Of a stretch of DNA of 37,994 bases, positions 10,261 through 18,500 are shown one piece after another. The DNA comes from Planctomicrobium sp. (lineage in GTDB: Bacteria > Planctomycetota > Planctomycetia > Planctomycetales > Planctomycetaceae). The position numbers were made by a program, and so were the translations under genes. The number at the start of each line of letters is the position of its first letter. Position 1 is the stretch's first letter. Under the pieces are notes generated by a model. It searched no databases, was not told the DNA's origin, and saw only the letters and a list, made by a program, of their open reading frames with translations. Location of the stretch: assembly GCA_030626405.1 (NCBI GenBank), contig DAOUPA010000003.1:1-37994 (forward strand), given 5' to 3'.

Positions 10261-10279
10261 GGGTGTCAACGAGACACCC
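10261..10279. repeat. Perfect 7-bp inverted repeat (GGGTGTC / GACACCC), 5-nt loop
   Basis: Read directly: gggtgtc-aacga-gacaccc, in a region without a convincing gene. Confidence 0.75.
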
Positions 10280-10860
10280 CGTGGCGTTTATGAGGATTAT
10301 TTCAGTGAATGTTTCGGATGTGAACACGATGACGAGTACAACTACGTTCTTGGGTTCCTTGGTGGTGCCGTTGATCTATGGAACCAGATTGAAGAGAGAA
10401 CTTGACCAGTGTTTACATCAGGTTTTGAGATGTCGAGACCGGAGACTGTTACGGTCAGTGTCGGGAGTTTACTGATTTCAATCATTGTCGGATTTGATGA
10501 GCAATGGCTGGACATTACCGCTGGCTACAAGCTCCCCCATCGCTGGACAAAGCGTGTCCCACTTCGGTCCGGCAGAGCCGACCAAGAAGAACTGACCTCA
10601 TCAGGTGAGTTCCCACAACTACCCTGAGAGCGAGTCGTGAGAGAATCTTACGAAAACCCGAAATGTTAGGTCGTTGACCCTGAGAAGTGGGAGTTAAGGT
10701 TTTGGTTTTGAAGCAGACGGGCCGGTGGAAGAGTTTTGTTCTCGATGTTTCGATTGGGTGTAGACATCGGTGAGCACAGGCTGCCCGATCATGTGGACTA
10801 CGGAGCCAATCATTTTCCGCCTCCCCTGTCATGGTCGAAGAAGTCGCGTGGATTGTCGTT

Positions 10861-12579
10861 TCAGAAAACAAGTTCCACGTTCATGTTGAAGACAAGTCCT
10901 TTACCACCAACGGCAAATGGGACGGAGGCATAGCCAACAGGAGAGTTGTCAAGATATAGCAATTCGCTGTTGATTCTGAATAGACGTTCTTGTTTTGGAA
11001 ACCAATTCAGGCCCACGCCAAGATCCCAAGGAGTGCCATATTCTCCAGAAATGTAAGACCCGACGACATAAGGTTGTAGTGTCTTCGGCATCACCATCGC
11101 CGAGAGCTGCACCTGGAATCCATGATCAAACAGAGATGTCACTGGCACGACACCCTCGGTTTTAAACTGATTAAGCCACCGGAAATAGTACTCGCCCTCA
11201 ATTGCAAGACCGCGATACTTCAACCCTGCATCGATCGACAACATTTCGTAAGTTGCCGTGTTGATTCGACCTACTGTCCCGAAGGCATCTGGTCTGAAGA
11301 TAATTGTCCCGTCCGACAATCGGAGTTGCGTATTATTGAGATCTTCGGTTCCAGGCTGGTTCTGTCTATCCTCAGTGCTGTGAGTCATGCTCAAGCCGAC
11401 GAGAGTTGCTAGGTTCTGGTGTGATTCGAAATCGCCATACCCACCCAATGGTCCGAACTCGCCCGTGGATGGCATCCACCAAATTGATCCAGAGACGGTG
11501 TCCAGGATTTCGTCGAGTTTTGCCGCGTTGACTCCCAACTGGCTCAGATTATTTCCCAGCATCAACTTGTACTTCAGACCCTCAGCAATTTTGCCTTTGG
11601 CCCAAATTCCTTGGGTGAAGCTGGGCCGGAAGAACTCATCGGCGATGGTACGATGGTCGACTTTCAACCAATAAGGAAAAGTTCCTCGTGTCGTGCGAAC
11701 TCCAGGCAACGCGTCGATGCCCCCGCCCACGGTGAGAAACTCGCTAAAGGCATAATTCAAATTTCCTCCGACAACGACTTGAGCAGGATCTCCTTGGGAT
11801 GTGTTAGCCGTCCATACGTAAAGCAAATATTGGATCTTTGGATCGTAGATCCAACCCTTAAAGTAGAGGTTCACTTTATTCAGTTGAATGTCGTTGCGTT
11901 GATCCACCAGCGACGTTCTGCCAAACGCATCCGTATAGGTCTTATCGAGACCACTCCGATTCAGATATCGTACGTACGTCCAAGCACTAAAATTCATCTC
12001 GCCATGGCGAGTTTTGGCCAACTTGAATCCTCGGCCCCCGGGTGCGAAAGTTCCGAAATTGCCATCGGCTGCAACGTCTGGCGTATTCCAGAGCGAAACT
12101 GCTGCTTCATTGCCACCCGACAAAACATCCCCAAATTGCTCGTCGCGTTTATGAAGAAGCTGCTCCAGCCTGGATTGATTCTGCTCCAGTTGCTGAATCC
12201 GTTCTACCAGGTCAGCCTGCATTGGATCATTGTTGACCAAGGCTTCGACCGGACTTGGTGGAACTCCAGGAATTTCCAACGAACGTTGTTCGGAGAGCAC
12301 TGTCGGCGATGGTAATTCGACCTGTGAGAAGGCCGGGTTCGCGATAGTCAGACCGATAAGAAAAGCGACGACCAGTCGGGAAAATCGTCTCACTGAATCA
12401 CGCACATGAATTCTCCGTGCAGCTTGATCCTGAAAGAGCGAGAGCGCTGGCGCACTATGAGCGCAAGACGTGAAACACACCGCTACAATCGTTATTATCG
12501 GCAAAGTCAACCACGGGAATGAAGTATAGAACAGAGTATTGACGCAAAAAAAACGGAATGGGCTTCCAGCGAATGGCAA
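10861..12579 (-). CDS. OprO/OprP-like outer-membrane porin with N-terminal coiled coil
   Basis: ORF of 572 aa. A GTG at 12405 gives a cleaner signal peptide (VRDSVRRFSRLVVAFLIGLTIANPAFSQ). Then a coiled-coil segment (VERIQQLEQNQSRLEQLLHKRDEQ) and beta-barrel strands ending in an aromatic residue (...FNMNVELVF). Confidence 0.78.
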   Translation of the reverse strand: MPFAGSPFRFFCVNTLFYTSFPWLTLPIITIVAVCFTSCAHSAPALSLFQDQAARRIHVRDSVRRFSRLVVAFLIGLTIANPAFSQVELPSPTVLSEQRSLEIPGVPPSPVEALVNNDPMQADLVERIQQLEQNQSRLEQLLHKRDEQFGDVLSGGNEAAVSLWNTPDVAADGNFGTFAPGGRGFKLAKTRHGEMNFSAWTYVRYLNRSGLDKTYTDAFGRTSLVDQRNDIQLNKVNLYFKGWIYDPKIQYLLYVWTANTSQGDPAQVVVGGNLNYAFSEFLTVGGGIDALPGVRTTRGTFPYWLKVDHRTIADEFFRPSFTQGIWAKGKIAEGLKYKLMLGNNLSQLGVNAAKLDEILDTVSGSIWWMPSTGEFGPLGGYGDFESHQNLATLVGLSMTHSTEDRQNQPGTEDLNNTQLRLSDGTIIFRPDAFGTVGRINTATYEMLSIDAGLKYRGLAIEGEYYFRWLNQFKTEGVVPVTSLFDHGFQVQLSAMVMPKTLQPYVVGSYISGEYGTPWDLGVGLNWFPKQERLFRINSELLYLDNSPVGYASVPFAVGGKGLVFNMNVELVF

Positions 12580-12732
12580 TTCAACCGTGTCAGGGAGGGT
12601 TGATTGCGAGAATGATGGTTGGGGCTCACCTTGATGAACGAACGGTCGTTCCTTGGTCTTGGCTCGGCATGCTGAGTATACTCATCTCCGGCTTCGGTAC
12701 GTCTTTCTAAAACAGCTTCGATCGGTTTTCGC

Positions 12733-13956
12733 ATGAATGATCCAATTTCCGTCGATGTCAATGTCACAGGGACAATCATTGTGGCTGTGGTCGTGCTGTA
12801 TGCTGGCCGATTCTTGACCAGTCGGATTTCGTTTCTACGGAATTTCAATATCCCGGAGGCCGTGAGTGGTGGCTTGTTATGCAGTGTCGTGGCTGCAATC
12901 GTTTTCTTTACGTCCAATCGACAGATCAATTTCGATTTGACTCCGCGAGACTCGCTGTTACTTGTTTTCTTTAGCACCATCGGATTGTCTGCAAAGTTCA
13001 GTACATTGATCAGTGGTGGGAAGTCACTGGCGATTCTGGTGGTCTGTGCCATCGGATTCTTGATTCTGCAAGACATCGCAGGTGTCGCTGTTGCGCTTTC
13101 TTTCGGAGCGCCCCCTGCCTACGGGTTACTTGCTGGGAGCATTGCTTTTGCGGGTGGACATGGTTCGGCAATTTCTTACGGTCAGCTTGCTGCTGATCAA
13201 GGTCTTCCCGGAGCACTGGAACTGGGATTGGCTTGCGCGACATTAGGCTTGATTGCCGGTGGCGTCATTGGCGGACCGATCGCGCGACGTCTCACGACAA
13301 AGAACAATCTGTCCGGCGAAGCTGAAAAACAATCGTTTCTCCCAGGCCCTGAAGAGACGAGTGAAGCCGTTCCTGTGACGCTCAACGGAATGTTGGACTC
13401 GATTTTCGTTCTCGCTATTTGCATTGCTGCCGGAGCTGCTGTGAACCATTGGTATGACCAACGCTCAGAAATGCCGTTACCCGGGTTTCTGACAGCCATG
13501 TTTGTGGGGATCGTGCTCACCAATGGTCTCGACTTCTTCAAGATTGAATTGCATAAACCTTCGATCAGCCTCTGTAGTGACGTGAGCCTGCAACTGTTTC
13601 TGGCGATGAGTTTGATGAGCCTTCAGCTATGGACTCTCGGCAGTGCATTCGGCCCACTTCTGGTGATCCTGCTTGTGCAAATTGGTGTGATGGCTGTCTT
13701 CGCTTTATATGTTGTTTTTCCAGCAATGGGACGAGATTACGACGCAGCCGTCATCGCCGCCGGATTCTCGGGGCTCGGCTTGGGGGCGACACCGGTTGGT
13801 ATTGCCAATATGCACGCCGTGACCGAAAAATTCGGAGCATCACAGAAGGCGTTCCTGATCGTCCCACTCGTGGGTGCGTTTTTTCTCGACATTGCCAACG
13901 CGGCAATCATTCAGGCTTTCCTGGCATTGCCTCTGTTCAATACTGCCGGCGGATAG
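12733..13956 (+). CDS. gltS: Sodium/glutamate symporter, GltS family
   Basis: 407 aa, multi-helix, with RISFLRNFNIPEAVSGGLLCS, LLAGSIAFAGGHGSAISYG, GLIAGGVIGGPIARRL and GLGLGATPVGIANMHAVTEKFGASQKAFLIVPLVGAFFLDIANA. Confidence 0.88.
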   Translation: MNDPISVDVNVTGTIIVAVVVLYAGRFLTSRISFLRNFNIPEAVSGGLLCSVVAAIVFFTSNRQINFDLTPRDSLLLVFFSTIGLSAKFSTLISGGKSLAILVVCAIGFLILQDIAGVAVALSFGAPPAYGLLAGSIAFAGGHGSAISYGQLAADQGLPGALELGLACATLGLIAGGVIGGPIARRLTTKNNLSGEAEKQSFLPGPEETSEAVPVTLNGMLDSIFVLAICIAAGAAVNHWYDQRSEMPLPGFLTAMFVGIVLTNGLDFFKIELHKPSISLCSDVSLQLFLAMSLMSLQLWTLGSAFGPLLVILLVQIGVMAVFALYVVFPAMGRDYDAAVIAAGFSGLGLGATPVGIANMHAVTEKFGASQKAFLIVPLVGAFFLDIANAAIIQAFLALPLFNTAGG

Positions 13957-14178
13957 GCCCTTCGCATATCGAGGCCCTGCGTTGTACTCAATGCTAGTGT
14001 GACGGCGGCATGTGGGGCAATTCACGCTGTCTGGTCCGGTACGCGGCAGTTGTATCGGAGTTGCCACCAATCGTGTTTGCACTCGAGCGTCATCTCAGAC
14101 AATAATGGGTGAGGCACCCAGATCAGAGTTCATGCTGGTGTGCAATAAGAAAGCTTTTTCATCAGGGGCGTACAAACT

Positions 14179-15324
14179 ATGAATTTCAATCGCATTCTTT
14201 TGCTCAGAACATCGAAGTGGCTTCTCTTATCATTGCTTACTTCGACTTTGGTCGTGTCGACAGCGGTGGGACAGGAGACGCAGACCGAGACAGACGGATA
14301 TCTATTTCATGACTCGCACTTTCACCTGACCAATTACATTCAAGAAGGCACGGACGTCCGGGATTTCTTGGAAATCATGGGCGACAAAGTGGGACGCTCG
14401 ATGTTGTGTGGCATCCCTTTGCAGCAACAATGGATGCACGCGAGCACCGGTGATTTTGCACCGACGTACTACACGCAGACTGACGCACCCCTCTACTATT
14501 ACTCCTTCACGGATGCGGCGATTGCCATGGCATACCGATCATTGACACCCGAAGAACGCTTGCGTTTCGATCCCATGATCACCGGGTTCAATCCGACCGA
14601 CATGTATGCAGCTGATCATATCCGGCGTGTGTTAATGACATTCCCCGGAGTGTTTTCGGGCATTGGAGAATTCTCGATCCACAAGGAATTTGTTTCTTCA
14701 AAAGTGGCTGGCGAGGTCGCAACGGTGAATAACAAAGCACTTGAAGGCATCCTCGATTTTGCGGGCGAAGTCGGTCTTCCCGTTGTCTTTCATTGCGATG
14801 TTGACATGCCTTTCCCACTGCCGAACCAGGACCCTTACCTAGTCATGAAACTGAAAGAATTATTCTTGCGGCACTCGGATACAACGATCATTTGGGCACA
14901 CGTTGGTTTGGGACGCGTGGTTCGTCCGGTTGAAAATCAACTTGCCATGGTGGAGCGTATGTTGAGCAATCCCAAAATGAAACATGTCTGCTTTGATATT
15001 TCATGGGACGAGACGGCCAAGTATCTTGTCAGGACACCCGAAACAGTCAAAGCGACAGCCGACCTGATCAACCGTTATCCCGAGCGGTTTCTATTCGGCA
15101 CCGACAGCGTTGCACCAAAGTCTCAGAAAAAATATCTGGAGCCTTACGACATCTACGCTCCCTTAATGGCAGAGTTAACTCCCAAGGCAAAAGAGCTGTT
15201 GTTCAAGGGCAACTACGAACGTATTTTCGATCAAGCTCGAATCCGGGTGAGAGCATGGGAGAAAGCCAATGTCCTCAATTCCGCGAAGAACCAACGCATC
15301 ACACCGGAGGCCGATACCAAGTAA
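14179..15324 (+). CDS. Exported amidohydrolase-family (TIM-barrel metal hydrolase) protein
   Basis: 381 aa; N-terminal signal sequence ending ...VVSTAVGQ. Metal-site-like motifs DSHFHL (HxH), VVFHCDVDMPF, IIWAHVGLGR and LFGTDSVAP. Confidence 0.75.
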   Translation: MNFNRILLLRTSKWLLLSLLTSTLVVSTAVGQETQTETDGYLFHDSHFHLTNYIQEGTDVRDFLEIMGDKVGRSMLCGIPLQQQWMHASTGDFAPTYYTQTDAPLYYYSFTDAAIAMAYRSLTPEERLRFDPMITGFNPTDMYAADHIRRVLMTFPGVFSGIGEFSIHKEFVSSKVAGEVATVNNKALEGILDFAGEVGLPVVFHCDVDMPFPLPNQDPYLVMKLKELFLRHSDTTIIWAHVGLGRVVRPVENQLAMVERMLSNPKMKHVCFDISWDETAKYLVRTPETVKATADLINRYPERFLFGTDSVAPKSQKKYLEPYDIYAPLMAELTPKAKELLFKGNYERIFDQARIRVRAWEKANVLNSAKNQRITPEADTK

Positions 15325-15347
15325 TCGGTTTCCGAGGACAATGAAGT

Positions 15348-15363
15348 CGGTGCGCTTGCACCG
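15348..15363. repeat. 6-bp hairpin (CGGTGC / GCACCG), 4-nt loop, downstream of the amidohydrolase gene
   Basis: Read directly: cggtgc-gctt-gcaccg, 23 bp after the stop. No T-tract, so not called as an intrinsic terminator. Confidence 0.5.
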
Positions 15364-15565
15364 CATTGTGCGCCGTTTCCGCACTCCCTCAGTGTTTGAT
15401 GCGAAACGCTGCTGTGGGATGATGAGTGAGTAGTGATCGCCGGTAGGCATCGGAAAGCAGTCTTGAAAAACCTTGGTTTAATAGCAGAGGCAGCCCCCTG
15501 AAAGTTTTTCGATCAAATCCCTGAGGACCCAATCTCAAAAACTCATCTCGATATTCTAAATGTCA

Positions 15566-18500
15566 TCATCTCATGGATTGAGTTTCGTTTGACACTGACT
15601 GATTCGAGCTTTTCGCTTGGAAGAGAAGCAGTTCGCGACCGCGGCTGTGGACTTCGTTTCGATCAACTTCGCCTTTCTTGAGCAACTCAAGCACTTTTCG
15701 CTGAGCGAGATAGTCTTTGTTCTCAATCCCGGCTTTACTTTGCAAGAGACGCCAGGCTTTGCGGCGCTCGATGCAGAAGAGAACCATTTGGCGTGACATA
15801 ACGGCATAGAAAGGCTTTCCGTTGTCGTCTTCTGATTCGGTCCAGACTTTCCAGTCCGGGACGAAGGCTGGTGAATCTGGATTAACGAAACGTCGGTTCA
15901 CAACGTCGTTCTGAGTGAGACCCACCAAAAGATCGTCGAGATGAACCAAGTCGGTCACATCGGCTTCTGCGACTTTCTTCCAGTGTCGGCGGAATCGCGC
16001 TTCGGTAAACGCCCAGTGAGCGGCTGTGTACGAATAGCTGTTTCCGGTCGATTTCGATTTGATGGTCCGCCAATCAGTATTTGGCGATGGATTGCCAGCG
16101 AGTTCCATCGCTTCCTGATAAGTCTCTCCCGATTGTGGGTTAAAGACAAATTGTGGCATCCCCCGTGAATCGCGGACACGTTTCGCTTGAATCGTCGCCA
16201 CGTCGTCTCCAACGCCATGCTCTGGCTGACATGTTGTGAAGCATTGGAAGAACGCGGTTCCACGATATTCGAGAGCATCAAGGATGGACTTAAAGAACCG
16301 AGTTTGATCTGCCATCGAAATTTGAGCCACGAACGGTGATCCGTGTCCGGAAGTAAACGTTTCAGCGACAGATTTCCTCTCGGTCAATTTCCCTTGAGTT
16401 GCTGCTCCGATTTGATTCATATCGAAGCCTCCGGTCAGCACAGACGAGTCTGAATTCTGACCACCAGTGTTTGAATAGACCTGCGTATCAAGCATCAGCA
16501 ACAGTACATTCGGTCGATTCTGTAGAACGACTTTGGAGACGTTCTGGTAGCCGATGTCTCCCATCCCGCCATCGCCTCCGATGGCCCAGACTTTCGGAAG
16601 TTCCCGGATTTCCTGGTCTGTCATCAACGTGTCGGTTAAGTGGCTGAGATCGAAGTAATCGGCTTCCGAAAAACCTCCATCGTGACCATCAAGCAAGACA
16701 TCCACTAACCGTTCAGGAATGACGGATCTCCGGGCGTGCTCGACGATGAAGCTTTCACCAATTAACCAACTGATTGTCGCTCCATCCTGGAACAGCGAGT
16801 TCATCCAAGGGTACGGATGAGGATTCGAGGGAGACGTGGAACCGTAGACCGTATTACATCCTGTGTGAGCACCCATCGCCATCACGCTCATGCCGTCGAA
16901 GTCTGCACCTTCAACCGCTTGAAGATCTCGATGGTTGTATGCCTCCTGCTTCATCACGGTGACCAACGCGTTCACAACATCTTCATCCGAGATTGGTCCG
17001 AAAGCCTCGATGCGAGTCGAAGTATCTTTGTCATCCTCTCCGCCAAGCCCCATCACGATGTGAGTCACGGCACGTTTGAGACGTTCGTATTGCTCAGGGT
17101 CGGTTTCAGCCAGTTGATTGAAACGAGCAACGCCTTCCTGTTCGAGCAACGATGCCTTCTTCCGCAGCCGATCTGCTTTATCGTGGTAAAGCGGTCGCAT
17201 GTATGATTCTGTGAGAGTTGCCAGAGCGCGGAGAACGCTTTTCTCTCCACAGCCAGCACAGGCTCCATCGCCGGAAACGAGTGCCTGATAGTTGCGTTTG
17301 ACCATCAAATGATTTCGAAGCGTGGCAGGCCGCGAATCCTGTGGTGCATGGTTGTCGTACATGCCGAGATACTTCTGCTCAGTATCCGGCAGTAAATCCA
17401 TGAACGTCGTCGCACCGATGACGCGCGAGTTGAGTTCTTCGCTGTCGTCTTGCATCACGAGAGCTTGATGATCGCCGCATTCGACGACGCACTCCGCACA
17501 CCCTTTGCAAAGGTCGGAAACAAAGATCGAAAACAGGCCTCCAGCCCCCGGTTCTTTCTTTTCACGAGTTCCAAAAATCGCATTGGTTTTGCGGTAAGCG
17601 AGAGGGATCAGATCAAGGATCTCCAGCAGTTCTTCCCTGGCATTCTCAGGAACATTGCTGTGTTCCTGGAGGAGAGTTCCGATAATTTCCTTGAACGGAT
17701 GCTCCTTCTTCTCCTTCACGGCTTCTCGCATCATTTCGCGAGCTTTGGATTCGAGTTCCGGAACAATTTCGAGCAACATGGTCCGGTGGAAAGAATCACT
17801 GACGTAATTTTCGATAGACGTCTTCAAGACCGTGGAGATGTCCTGTGCCGTATTCGGCAACGCAGTATCTGGACAGGCTGTAATGCAGGCCATGCACTGC
17901 GTGCAATTCTCCGCAATGAAGATTGGCGTTTCACGTCGAGCGACATATTTTGAGCTGGTCGCTCCAGTCGCTGCGGCGACGACGCCGACAGCGGAAAGCG
18001 CTGAAGCTGGCTGGTGGTAACCCAGACCGCTGCGAAATTCTTTATCGTAGTAGGCAGTGCTGTTCAGATTGTTTCTCGGTTCCGGCTCGCAGCCACAATC
18101 ACCGCTGCCGCAACCACCACTGTCACTCCCACAACCGCCGCCAATGACAGGTAAGAGCGGCGTTCCTCGCATCTTCGAGGCATCCTTGGCATCGATTTCA
18201 CCGTACGGGACCTCCTGAACTCTCTCAAATCCTTGCGTCATCACTTCCATGTTGGACTGCACGACTGCATCACCGAAGCGTCCAAATTTCTTTTTGTATT
18301 GATCAAGAACCACTTGGTTAAAGTGATCTTTGCTGATGTCGTTGTTTTCGAGGAATGGAGAGACGTAGAAGAACGCTCCCAGGAATGCATTCCCTTGCAT
18401 ACGTAGTTGCAGATCTGGGCGATCAGTCGCATTGCGGGCGATGTCGAAACCGGGGAGAATGAACAGTCGAATATTCTTGTCGATGATTTGCTGGCGAATT

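Noticed and set aside
11611-12315. 234-aa plus-strand ORF
   Set aside because: Antisense to the porin gene, with no domain signal.
17477-17905. Separate ferredoxin gene
   Set aside because: The FeS motifs are in frame within the continuous 1570-aa PFOR; no internal stop or start supports a separate gene.
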